A DNA stretch of 5,803 nt from Anaerolineae bacterium. Lineage in GTDB: Bacteria > Chloroflexota > Anaerolineae > JAFGEY01. A program made the translations under genes and the position numbers. How positions within the stretch are numbered: the first letter of the stretch is position 1; the number at the start of each line of letters is the position of its first letter. The DNA is taken from positions 1 through 5,803 of the forward strand of contig JAFGEY010000480.1 of NCBI GenBank assembly GCA_016931365.1, read 5' to 3'. The notes beneath the pieces are model-generated. The model worked only from the letters and a program-made list of their open reading frames with translations, was not told the DNA's origin and made no database searches. Of this stretch, positions 1 through 5,758 are shown in pieces.

Positions 1-35
1 AAAAAAAACGGTTTTTTTGGGTGTTATGCCCACAC
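1..35 (-). terminator. Weak terminator-like A/T hairpin at the window edge
   Basis: Read on the minus strand, a short TGGG/CCCA hairpin (TGGGCATAACACCCA) is followed by A7-CCG-T8, so transcription leaving the operon would meet an A/U stem and U-run about 190 bases beyond the last stop. The GC stem is only four pairs and the A-run separates it from the T-run, so it is not a textbook terminator. Bases 36-224 show no gene or RNA I can support. Confidence 0.22.
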
Positions 36-224
36 GTCTCTTTGCCTTTCAGTACAAAAGGACTTGACTTTATGATAGTAAGCTTTGTCGTGGCATCGAT
101 GGATTCCCGTGTCACAGCCGACGGTGGGTTTTAGGCGCGGCGCGTCAGGCCCAGAACTGTTGTCGGCCGGCGATGAACCACCGAATACAGGTTGCGCTCG
201 TGAATGATGTGGAGGGACACTCGA

Positions 225-431
225 TCAATGCACCGGCGATGTGGAATTTTGCTCTGTTCGCTCGACGATCCAGCGCTCCAGTGCGGCGCGGTCGATCTGC
301 CACTCGCGGCCCACCTTGCAGGCCGGTAGTTCACCCTTGCGGATCAGGTTTCGCACCGTCAACGGGTGCAGGTGCAGGTATCCGGCGACTTGGACAACGG
401 TCAGCGTTTCAGGGGTTGGATTCTCGCTCAT
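225..431 (-). CDS. Excisionase-type helix-turn-helix DNA-binding protein
   Basis: A 68-residue protein that is essentially one winged helix-turn-helix domain of the excisionase/MerR-like class (HTH_17 type, 'DNA binding domain, excisionase family'). Residues 10-33 read LTVVQVAGYLHLHPLTVRNL then IRKG, the two helices; residues 34-54 give the wing and closing helix, ELPACKVGREWQIDRAALERW, with the hallmark K-V-G-R-x-W-x-I-D/R pattern. Such small proteins serve as phage or plasmid excisionases, toxin-antitoxin or operon regulators, or are of unknown role. No integrase or other mobile-element gene is visible here, so excision is not implied. The ATG at 431 overlaps the stop of the possible CxxC mini-protein. 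The gene ends the run; it could be a local regulator, which is inference. Confidence 0.88.
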   Translation of the reverse strand: MSENPTPETLTVVQVAGYLHLHPLTVRNLIRKGELPACKVGREWQIDRAALERWIVERTEQNSTSPVH

Positions 432-592
432 TTCTCCTCCAGGTCAGTGGTTTGGGGCGGCGCGACGAGGCGCGCGCGACGTAAACAGTGTACCATTGCC
501 TTGCATTTCCGGCAAAAAGAACGCAAGGGGTCAATGCACAGTCTGCAGATCGAGCCGTTTGCAAGCGCTCCATCTTGGACCAACGGGCGCAT
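428..592 (-). CDS. Possible 54-residue CxxC/CxxC mini-protein
   Basis: A short open frame from ATG 592 to TGA 428-430. Its middle reads ICRLCIDPLRSFCRKCKAM, that is C-x2-C-x8-C-x2-C with a further Cys a few residues on, a layout suited to a zinc knuckle or zinc ribbon. Three contextual points favour a real gene: its start lies 30 bases after the DinB-like stop, matching the spacing elsewhere in the run; its stop overlaps the next start as ATGA, a classic translational coupling arrangement; and G or C occupies about two thirds of third codon positions. Against it: it is short, the upstream Shine-Dalgarno is weak (AGG eight bases before ATG), and a plausible promoter lies inside it. I recognise no family. 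In-frame starts further up (TTG 613) would give 61 residues. Confidence 0.4.
   Translation of the reverse strand: MRPLVQDGALANGSICRLCIDPLRSFCRKCKAMVHCLRRARLVAPPQTTDLEEK
434..440 (-). promoter_or_regulatory. Strong ribosome binding site of the helix-turn-helix gene
   Basis: GGAGGAG on the minus strand, two bases before the ATG at 431 (four from the GGAGG core). It sits within the last codons of the possible mini-protein. Confidence 0.6.
487..515 (-). promoter_or_regulatory. Possible sigma-70-type promoter for the helix-turn-helix gene
   Basis: TTGCCG at 510-515 and TACACT at 487-492, separated by 17 bases, each matching four of six consensus positions. It lies about 55 bases before the ATG at 431. 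If used, the helix-turn-helix gene would be transcribed separately as well as from the operon. An imperfect palindrome GTAAACAGTGTAC (481-493) overlaps the -10 element, and an inverted repeat CCTTGC/GCAAGG (499-504 and 523-528) flanks the -35, so an operator is conceivable. Confidence 0.35.
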
Positions 593-622
593 TATGAAAC
601 CTGACACGATCAAGAAAGCATT

Positions 623-1117
623 TCAGGCATGACCAGGCCACAATCCTAACACCCGTCGGGCATCGATGATGCTGCCCGTGTGATAGCAGTTGTGGGCGAT
701 CAATGACTGCACCACTTGCCGGCGGGTGACCTGTCCGGCGACAACCGGTTCTGCGAGCGACTCGTCGGTCAACGTTTCGATCAACCCGGTCACTTGTTCG
801 TTGAGCGCGATTGTGTTCGCGACCGCAGCCTGCCACGCTTCTTCCGTTGGCGGATCGTCCGGCGGCGGCCAACCATCCTCTGCGCCGAGGGCAGCCAAGT
901 CAACGGGCAGACAGCGCAACTGGAGCAACGTCACCTCGTGCCAGAATCGCACGTGGTTGACCAGCGCCCACATGCTGTGCAGTCCGTATCCCGGTTCCGC
1001 CGCTGCCCGTCTGGCAGTCAGACCCGAGACGGCAGTGGTGAACGGAGCGAGTATGCCGTGATTCGACCAGGCAAACATCGCAATCAAGGTATCCGCCAAA
1101 TGTTGTGCTTCCGACAT
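623..1117 (-). CDS. DinB-like four-helix metal-binding protein
   Basis: A 164-residue protein with the layout of the DinB/YfiT-like superfamily: four long helices carrying a histidine triad. Visible candidates are H55 in the second-helix motif ALVNHVRFWHE and H142 and H146 in LIAHNCYHTGSIIDARRVLG near the C-terminus, the standard 'HxxxH-x-G' signature. These residues usually bind a divalent metal; known relatives include thiol (bacillithiol or mycothiol) transferases and proteins of unknown function, and the substrate cannot be deduced here. Despite the name this is unrelated to DNA polymerase IV. I chose ATG 1117, with GAAAGGTG upstream, over a TTG at 1138 that would add MWDERCP encoded by the ribosome binding region. 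The gene follows the DUF4332 gene by 33 bases and a possible mini-gene begins 30 bases downstream. Confidence 0.87.
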   Translation of the reverse strand: MSEAQHLADTLIAMFAWSNHGILAPFTTAVSGLTARRAAAEPGYGLHSMWALVNHVRFWHEVTLLQLRCLPVDLAALGAEDGWPPPDDPPTEEAWQAAVANTIALNEQVTGLIETLTDESLAEPVVAGQVTRRQVVQSLIAHNCYHTGSIIDARRVLGLWPGHA

Positions 1118-1120
1118 AGG

Positions 1121-1128
1121 GCACCTTT
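1121..1128 (-). promoter_or_regulatory. Ribosome binding site of the DinB-like gene
   Basis: AAAGGTGC on the minus strand, a few bases before ATG 1117. It decides between this start and the in-frame TTG at 1138. Confidence 0.5.
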
Positions 1129-1150
1129 CATCCCACAAGGGCCGGATCGT

Positions 1151-1864
1151 TCATGCCTCGTACTGGACGACCTGGGGCAACTGCTGTGCAGTCATGACGG
1201 CGTGCCAGACCTCCTTGGGCAGAGGCGTGATGCCGTCAAAGCCGGTGTGTTCCACAAAGGCAGCCAGCATCGTTCGCAGCGCCTCCGGTTCCCACTGCCC
1301 CAACCGCTCCAGCGTATCCACGCCGGCATCATAGTACAGGCGAGCGCGAATGCCCTTCATGCCCTGGATCCGCGCCAGGTCCGATAGCTTGACCAGTTCC
1401 AGGATCGCGGCTGGAGGAATGCCGGTCTGATCGGCCAGCCGCTGCCTGGACACCGGCGTGCTTCCAGCCTGGAGCATCTGTTCGACGTTGGCGATCCCGG
1501 CGGCTTTGAGCCTGGCGATGTGCGCCTGGTCCACGTCTCGGAAGTTCTTGAGTGCGAATGGCGCGCGGGTTTGGGCCACCATCTGCCCGCGAATGCCGCC
1601 AGCAAGCGAGGCCATCGCCGCGTTGCCGGTGAACCGGTAGTAGAGGACCAGCCCACGCACCTGCTTTCCGGCCTGTCCTGGCTTGTGCGCGTCGAGATCC
1701 GCCGCATAGGCCTGGAGGTCTTGGGCCTCTGCATCTTCCAGCCCCTTGCTTCGCTCCCGCGCCAGGTACGCGCCGAATGCATTGACCTGCCCAACCAGGT
1801 TCTCCACGACGTGCGCTTTCTTGCCCTGCCGTTTCAGGAATTGTCGAAACTCACCTTCGTCCAT
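1151..1864 (-). CDS. SAM-like (integrase N-terminal-type) plus DUF4332 helix-hairpin-helix protein
   Basis: A 237-residue soluble helical protein. Residues about 3-80 (FRQFLKRQGKKAHVVENLV, then VNAFGAYLARERSKGLEDA, DLQAYAADLD and KQVRGLVLYYRFTGN) resemble the SAM-like core-binding domain at the N-terminus of tyrosine recombinases. Residues about 103-205 are a DUF4332-like tandem helix-hairpin-helix unit: VDQAHIARLKAAGIANVEQML, TPVSRQRLADQTGIPPAAIL, LSDLARIQGMKGIRARLYYDA and GVDTLERLGQW. No recombinase catalytic domain (R-H-R-Y) follows. Helix-hairpin-helix units usually bind DNA non-specifically, so DNA binding is a reasonable inference, but the biological role is unknown. I chose ATG 1864 because GGAGGG lies seven bases upstream; a GTG at 1885 would add seven residues encoded by the ribosome binding site itself. 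The next gene begins 33 bases after its stop. Confidence 0.85.
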   Translation of the reverse strand: MDEGEFRQFLKRQGKKAHVVENLVGQVNAFGAYLARERSKGLEDAEAQDLQAYAADLDAHKPGQAGKQVRGLVLYYRFTGNAAMASLAGGIRGQMVAQTRAPFALKNFRDVDQAHIARLKAAGIANVEQMLQAGSTPVSRQRLADQTGIPPAAILELVKLSDLARIQGMKGIRARLYYDAGVDTLERLGQWEPEALRTMLAAFVEHTGFDGITPLPKEVWHAVMTAQQLPQVVQYEA

Positions 1865-1871
1865 ATCCCTT

Positions 1872-1880
1872 CCCTCCTTT
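1872..1880 (-). promoter_or_regulatory. Ribosome binding site fixing the start of the DUF4332 protein
   Basis: AAGGAGGGA on the minus strand, about seven bases before ATG 1864. It would be coding sequence if the GTG at 1885 were used, which argues for the shorter protein. Confidence 0.6.
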
Positions 1881-1903
1881 GGCACAGCTTCCCGGGCAGC
1901 GCC

Positions 1904-2143
1904 TCAATCTATCACTGGCACTCCGTCACCCCCGGCAAGGCCTCCGCCCCGCAGCCGGTCTATCTCGCGCTGGCTGCGATCGAGGTAGTCGCGCAGTTCT
2001 TCCAGCCCATACTGCCGCGCCAGCGCGCGCGCACTGACCCCGGTACGCTTCGCCTTCAGGACAAACCACGCCTCACGGGGCAGGCTTTTTTCCTGCAAAA
2101 CGTCATCACCGCGTTCTTGAAGCAGCCAATCTCGTTTCTCAAG
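1904..2143 (-). pseudogene. C-terminal segment of the same carbon-nitrogen hydrolase, in a shifted frame
   Basis: An open frame of 79 codons beginning LEKRDWLLQERGDDVL exactly where the upstream frame stops, and ending at TGA 1904-1906. It contains EAWFVLKAKRTGVSARALA then RQYGLEELRDYLDRSQREI. From memory, this matches the C-terminal tail of Chloroflexota nitrilase-superfamily proteins (a 'W-x-x-L-x-S/A-x-R-x-G-V-S-x-R-x-L-A-R-x-Y-G-x-E-E-L-R-D-Y' pattern). There is no ATG or GTG at its head and no good ribosome binding site; the only in-frame start is a TTG at 2098, which would cut the family match. It is therefore best read as the missing end of the hydrolase rather than an independent gene. 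The last dozen residues (GGGLAGGDGVPVID) are a flexible glycine-rich tail. The following gene starts 39 bases later. Confidence 0.75.
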
Positions 2144-2156
2144 GAAAGTCCTCGTG
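2139..2156 (-). other. Frame-break site inside the hydrolase gene
   Basis: The minus strand reads CAC GAG GAC TTT CCT TGA GAA. Removing a single T or C from TTTCC restores HEDFLEKRDWLL and the long downstream frame. The break thus lies in a short T/C run at 2143-2147, a common place for indel errors. The context also resembles +1 recoding sites: an SD-like GAGGA, then a slippery CCU followed by UGA. The GAGGA is however part of the conserved His-Glu-Asp codons, so the resemblance may be accidental. Confidence 0.7.
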
Positions 2157-2846
2157 ATAGATGCCCCGATCCAGGTCGAGCGTGAACCGGCTGACGTTGA
2201 GGTCGTCGCTTCGCTCGTAGAGGATCTCTTCTCCTGTGATGTCGTACACGGCGCAGTCGGCCTTTTGGGTGGCCGTCACGACGTAATAGTGATGGTTCAG
2301 TGCGTGCGCCTGGAGCGAGGTGCCTGCCGAATAGGCGCTGGGCCAGATCACCAGTTCGGCGCCCTGATCGGCCAACCGCCTCCAGACTTCCGGAAAGTTG
2401 ACGTCAAAGCAGATCGCCATGCCCACCCGGCCGAAATCAGCCTGGTAAACTGGCACGTTTTGACCGACGGTGACCGTCGGCTCTACGTCGTACTCTGACC
2501 AGAAGGGGTAGACTTTGTCATACACACAGACCACCTGCCCTTGACGATCAAGGAGAACGGCCGAGTTGAGCCGCCGTTGGCCGTCCCATCGATCCAGAGG
2601 GCAGACGATGTAGGTGCGGTGTTTGCGCGCCAGCGACGCCATCGCCGGGATGGTCGGGCCTTCGAGTGTTTCGGGTGTGTGATTGTGCTGGCCCAGCCAC
2701 GTCTCGGGCAGGGCGATCAGGTCCGTCCCCCTGGCTCCCTCGCGGTCGATCACCTCGGCGATCTCGGGCAGGCGTTTGCCGTTGGCAAAGCCGATGCTGG
2801 TGATTCGCACCGGCCGTCCAATGTCACTGCTAACGTCGTTTTCCAT
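2139..2846 (-). CDS. Carbon-nitrogen hydrolase (nitrilase superfamily), frame-truncated at its C-terminus
   Basis: Hydrolyses a non-peptide C-N bond (amide, carbamoyl or nitrile) through a thioester intermediate. The Glu-Lys-Cys triad is complete: E48 in LIALPETW, K111 in YDKVYPF and C146 in GMAICFDVNFPE. Substrate cannot be assigned; amidase or N-carbamoyl-hydrolase activity is more usual than true nitrilase activity in such proteins. The ATG at 2846 is preceded by GAGGAG at 2858-2863, a slightly long spacing of 11 bases. The frame ends at residue 235 in LDLDRGIYHEDFP, followed by TGA. In relatives the 'LDLDR..YHE.F' strand is followed by roughly 70-80 more residues; exactly such a continuation is present in the adjacent frame (1904-2143). 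Joining the two at the HEDF codon gives about 313 residues, a normal family length. So this is the first three quarters of one gene with a single-base frame break. It lies 38 bases after the acetyltransferase gene. Confidence 0.9.
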   Translation of the reverse strand: MENDVSSDIGRPVRITSIGFANGKRLPEIAEVIDREGARGTDLIALPETWLGQHNHTPETLEGPTIPAMASLARKHRTYIVCPLDRWDGQRRLNSAVLLDRQGQVVCVYDKVYPFWSEYDVEPTVTVGQNVPVYQADFGRVGMAICFDVNFPEVWRRLADQGAELVIWPSAYSAGTSLQAHALNHHYYVVTATQKADCAVYDITGEEILYERSDDLNVSRFTLDLDRGIYHEDFP

Positions 2847-2884
2847 TCCGCTTGCTTCTCCTCACCGTCGTGTACCGACAGGCT

Positions 2885-3892
2885 CTACAAGACGGTCACT
2901 GCTTTTTGTTGGTACAGCGCTGCCTTGGCCAGATCGCCTGCCTGTCGCCACGCCAACGCAGCCTTGCGATAGGCTTCAGAGTTGCCGGTCTGGATAGTAA
3001 ATGCCATGTCGTACAATTCGCCCGCCTGTCGATACAACCCCAAATAGTTGGCAAAGTGCTCGGCCAGGTTCAGATGAAAATGATGTGGATGAACAGGGAT
3101 GTCCACTGTGGCCAGATCCCCGGCATAAATAAACCCCACGCTCTCGGCCAGACGGCGCGAAGCAATGTTGGGGGTATCGTTGATCCAGTAAATCGTCTGT
3201 CCCTTTTGCAGGCTTTGATCGAGAAAGGCGATCACGGCGTGCCGGGCTAACCCTTTCCGCCGGTGGTTGTGGTGCGTCCAGACGTTGATATGGAAGGCCT
3301 CTGCGCCATAACCAATCGCATAACAAGCGCTGACCACTCCATCCTCTGGATTCGTAATGCTATAGCCCAGTCCAAGCGCATCAAAGCGCTCCAGGGAGTC
3401 CCAACAGAACAGGACGTCATCCCGGATGCCCCGGCAGGCTTCCCGATCGAGTGTGTGCCTATCCAGCCTGACCTGCTCATAGCCCGGAGGCAGCGGCCTG
3501 GCCTGAAGGCGCAGCCGTTCGAACCTGTTTTGCTCAAAGACGAACGAGTTGACGCCAAAGCTCACCGGCTGGCGTTGGGGAAACCAGGCCTGCACAACGG
3601 CTGACGATACGCCATAAGGAAAGATGGAGACGAACCCGAGCCCGGCTTCATCAAGGGTGGGTAGGATCGTTTGTTCGACAACCTGCACAACCTCGGCCCC
3701 GGCGCCGGCGGCATCCCCGATCAGGTAGGCATATTCCATTCCGGTCCAGATCAATGCGACGGAAGGGTTGGCCGGTCGATCCACCAAGATTTGCCCAGGC
3801 CGGTTGCCTTCAAGCACCATATACAACATCGGGTCTCGGGGGATAGAGCCAAGCAGGTGGTTCAAGTCAGCTTTTTCTAGCGCGCAGAACAT
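2885..3892 (-). CDS. GNAT-family N-acetyltransferase with C-terminal TPR-like helices
   Basis: A 335-residue protein. Residues 1-125 form a poorly conserved N-terminal domain. Residues about 137-262 form a GNAT acetyltransferase domain: the acetyl-CoA pyrophosphate-binding loop (motif A, R/Q-x-x-G-x-A) is HRRKGLA at 210-216 after the strand AFHINVWT, and the motif-B helix is NIASRRLAESVGF at 242-254 (NxxSxxLAExxGF). Overall it resembles the two-domain 'GNAT acetyltransferase' group (PF12746-like), which fits the N-terminal extension. Residues about 274-334 are a chain of short helices with YRQAGELYDMA and AYRKAALAWRQAGDLAKAALYQQKAV, typical of tetratricopeptide repeats and a likely interaction surface. 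The acyl acceptor cannot be inferred. The start at ATG 3892 is supported by GGAGGTG about seven bases upstream. The gene lies 22 bases after the protease gene and 38 bases before the hydrolase gene. Confidence 0.88.
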   Translation of the reverse strand: MFCALEKADLNHLLGSIPRDPMLYMVLEGNRPGQILVDRPANPSVALIWTGMEYAYLIGDAAGAGAEVVQVVEQTILPTLDEAGLGFVSIFPYGVSSAVVQAWFPQRQPVSFGVNSFVFEQNRFERLRLQARPLPPGYEQVRLDRHTLDREACRGIRDDVLFCWDSLERFDALGLGYSITNPEDGVVSACYAIGYGAEAFHINVWTHHNHRRKGLARHAVIAFLDQSLQKGQTIYWINDTPNIASRRLAESVGFIYAGDLATVDIPVHPHHFHLNLAEHFANYLGLYRQAGELYDMAFTIQTGNSEAYRKAALAWRQAGDLAKAALYQQKAVTVL

Positions 3893-3899
3893 AAGCGTT

Positions 3900-3906
3900 C
3901 ACCTCC
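3900..3906 (-). promoter_or_regulatory. Strong ribosome binding site of the acetyltransferase gene
   Basis: GGAGGTG on the minus strand, about seven bases before the ATG at 3892, in the 22-base gap after the protease stop. It is close to the full anti-16S complement and fixes the start. Confidence 0.6.
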
Positions 3907-3914
3907 GTATCTGC

Positions 3915-4757
3915 TTACTTGCGTTTTTGCCTCAGGAAATGCCACGAGAGTGCAGATGCAATCATCAATCCCGTTACCAAAACAGCCCATACGACTGGAC
4001 GTTTTATCAAGTAGACGGGGATCAAGACCATGCTGACAAAGGCATCATAGGCAAAATGCGCGAACATGGCCCATTCAAGTCCAATCTTCCAGAATAGCCA
4101 GCCGAAATAGATGCCCAGGCCAGAGTTTATCACCATAATCACCGCATAATCCCAAAAAGTCGCCGTGGGATTTCCAAGTCTGGCGTCCACATGCCCCCAC
4201 CCAAAAAGCAGCCCCACAATCAGGATTGCTGCCCAATAGACGCCGCGCGTGGGACGACCGTCAGCATCGCGCCTGAAGAACCTTCCAACCCAGACAAACA
4301 GAGAAACCAGGAACAGCCGGGAGCCAATCTCTTCCACGACGCCTGCTTTGAACGAAGCCGGGAGCAATTCCCAGCCAAACGGATAGGTGTCCGGATCTGC
4401 CCCAAGGTTGGCGATCAGGCTCAAAGAAGCCGCCACGATGAGCATCAATAGGGTGAGCGCCAGACCGCTACGCAGCCAGTTCGCGAGATCTTGCCTGGAG
4501 AGTCTGCCCTCAAGCAAGGGAGCGCCCAGACCAACGTGGTTTGCCAGGACCAGACTCAGCGCAATGACGAGGGCGGAGATGAGGGTCGCGACGCCCCAAA
4601 ACCAGACAGGTTCAATAGGCGCATTCGTCTTGCGGAGGAGAGGAACGCCGGCGAGGTTGCCCAAGAAGTAGAGAACGACCAGGGCTGCCAGCACCCGCCA
4701 ACGAAACGGCCGTTTGCCAAGATCGACAGAGGGAATGCTAAAAGGTCTTTGAAACAT
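3915..4757 (-). CDS. CPBP-family intramembrane metalloprotease (CAAX protease/bacteriocin-processing type)
   Basis: A 280-residue polytopic membrane protein with about seven or eight hydrophobic segments, roughly residues 22-40, 52-74, 97-118, 138-160, 175-188, 205-223, 228-250 and 254-274. All three hallmark motifs of the CPBP (Abi/Rce1-like) family are present in order: EEIGSR at 142-147 (EExxxR), FGWGH at 185-189 (FxxxH) and HFAYD at 234-238 (HxxxN/D, here with Asp). These residues form the intramembrane active site in Rce1-type enzymes, so the protein is probably catalytically competent. Substrates of bacterial members are mostly unknown; some act in bacteriocin maturation or self-immunity, and nothing here identifies a target. 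The ATG at 4757 is preceded by GAGGAAAG. Only 10 bases separate it from the HEAT-like gene and 22 bases separate it from the acetyltransferase gene, so co-transcription is likely. Confidence 0.92.
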   Translation of the reverse strand: MFQRPFSIPSVDLGKRPFRWRVLAALVVLYFLGNLAGVPLLRKTNAPIEPVWFWGVATLISALVIALSLVLANHVGLGAPLLEGRLSRQDLANWLRSGLALTLLMLIVAASLSLIANLGADPDTYPFGWELLPASFKAGVVEEIGSRLFLVSLFVWVGRFFRRDADGRPTRGVYWAAILIVGLLFGWGHVDARLGNPTATFWDYAVIMVINSGLGIYFGWLFWKIGLEWAMFAHFAYDAFVSMVLIPVYLIKRPVVWAVLVTGLMIASALSWHFLRQKRK

Positions 4758-4767
4758 CTTTCCTCAC

Positions 4768-5625
4768 TTATCTCGTCTTTCGTTTATCATTCTTTGCACG
4801 ACGGCGAAGCGCAGCCATATGGGTCGCCAGGCTCTCTACCCGTTCGGGAAAGTGACGAACCAGGCGGTTCTTTTTCAGATTCTCGCCCACGATCCACAAC
4901 ACGTCCGCATCCTCCGTATCGACGAGCCGGGCCAGCCAGGCAAAGCCCTCGTCGGGGATCGCTTGCACGACCACGCTCAGCGTGTAGCCCAGGCCCTTGC
5001 GCAATGTCCTGAACGGTTCGGAGCGGCGGTCCGTGGCCTGCAAGACGCGCTCCAATACCCGCTCGTGCAGGCGCAGCGCCGCCAGGGCGACGTCGCGATC
5101 CTTCAGCAGGGCCGGTTCGGCTACGGCCGCGGTGATGGCGCGCAGTTCGAGCCAGCTTCCGTCGGCGATCCAGTCCTGCAAGGCGGTCAGGGTCTGCTGA
5201 GGATGCGCCGCGATCAGCCGCTGCAGACCCATCGCGACACCCTCACGCATCCGCCAGCGAGAGTCATTTGCCAGCGTATGCAGTGCCCGGAGCGCCGGCT
5301 CGATGTATTGGGCCATTGCCGCACCCAGAGCGCCAAGGCCCACCGCGCCACAGAAAGGGACGAACTCGCGCGGGTCGTTGACCGGCGCTTCGCCGGGCGA
5401 GATGGCCGTCATGTTCAGACAGAGTGCCCACAGCCGCGCGGATTCCTCCGCGCTATATCCGGCCATTGCGCCGGCAAGGGCATCGGCCAGCTCGAGATTG
5501 CCGCGCGGGCCGGGCAGGTTGCTGTGCGCGGCGAGGTGTGCAGTCAGGGCATCCGGGTTTCCCGTCCTGAAGAACGACTCGAACAGCGGGGATAGCTCTT
5601 GCCTGTATATTTCCATCTTGCTCAT
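4768..5625 (-). CDS. HEAT-like alpha-helical repeat protein
   Basis: Predicted 285-residue soluble protein made almost wholly of alternating amphipathic helices, as in HEAT or DNA-alkylation-repeat folds. The clearest repeat-like segments are around residues 104-140 (IEPALRALHTLAND then WRMREGVAMGLQRLI), 144-172 (a helix pair with WLELRAITAAVAEPALL), 205-236 and 237-254 (DADVLWIVGENLKKNRL). The paired W-x-x-RE and W-I-x-x-ENLKK signatures are what I remember from HEAT-repeat proteins of Chloroflexota; no enzyme motif is visible. The last 14 residues are strongly basic (RRRAKNDKRKTR), which could contact nucleic acid, but that is inference. The ATG at 5625 has a GGAG four bases upstream (5630-5633); the ATG three codons later is an alternative. 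It is the first gene of the run and ends 10 bases before the protease gene, whose ribosome binding site touches its stop. The specific role is unknown. Confidence 0.85.
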   Translation of the reverse strand: MSKMEIYRQELSPLFESFFRTGNPDALTAHLAAHSNLPGPRGNLELADALAGAMAGYSAEESARLWALCLNMTAISPGEAPVNDPREFVPFCGAVGLGALGAAMAQYIEPALRALHTLANDSRWRMREGVAMGLQRLIAAHPQQTLTALQDWIADGSWLELRAITAAVAEPALLKDRDVALAALRLHERVLERVLQATDRRSEPFRTLRKGLGYTLSVVVQAIPDEGFAWLARLVDTEDADVLWIVGENLKKNRLVRHFPERVESLATHMAALRRRAKNDKRKTR

Positions 5626-5629
5626 ACTG

Positions 5630-5633
5630 CTCC
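5630..5633 (-). promoter_or_regulatory. Ribosome binding site of the HEAT-like gene
   Basis: GGAG on the minus strand, four bases before the ATG at 5625. It supports this start over the ATG three codons downstream. Confidence 0.45.
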
Positions 5634-5758
5634 GCCTCTCCAGGCGACCGGCCGTCCATACCTGTCACCGGCATCCAGTGCGTCTATGTTCATATGATAG
5701 GGCATCGTCATTTCGTTCCTGCTCGACCGTAGGCAGGCTTCTTGTCTCTGGCTCGGCA

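Noticed and set aside
64..76. TTGACT followed by TATGAT on the plus strand, resembling promoter elements
   Set aside because: The two hexamers are one base apart, so they cannot be the -35 and -10 of one promoter. No good -35 lies 16-18 bases before TATGAT, and no plus-strand gene follows.
131..334. A 67-codon minus-strand frame overlapping the end of the helix-turn-helix gene
   Set aside because: It mostly overlaps the well-supported helix-turn-helix frame, has no ribosome binding site or recognisable motif, and has low-complexity Arg/Ser content typical of an antisense or shifted-frame shadow.
557..574. TTTGCAAGCGCTCC, reminiscent of a LacI-family operator half
   Set aside because: Only one half matches, the dyad is poor, and no LacI-type regulator is present in the window.
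716..1387. Long plus-strand frame of 223 codons
   Set aside because: It is antisense to the DinB-like and DUF4332 genes, which carry clear family motifs and ribosome binding sites. Its Arg/Gln/Pro-rich translation shows no family features. The same applies to plus-strand frames at 1520-2185 and 4819-5595.
1904..2098. Independent 64-residue gene starting at TTG 2098
   Set aside because: Codons upstream of the TTG in the same frame continue the hydrolase-family similarity right up to the frame break, so it is better explained as the C-terminus of the hydrolase.
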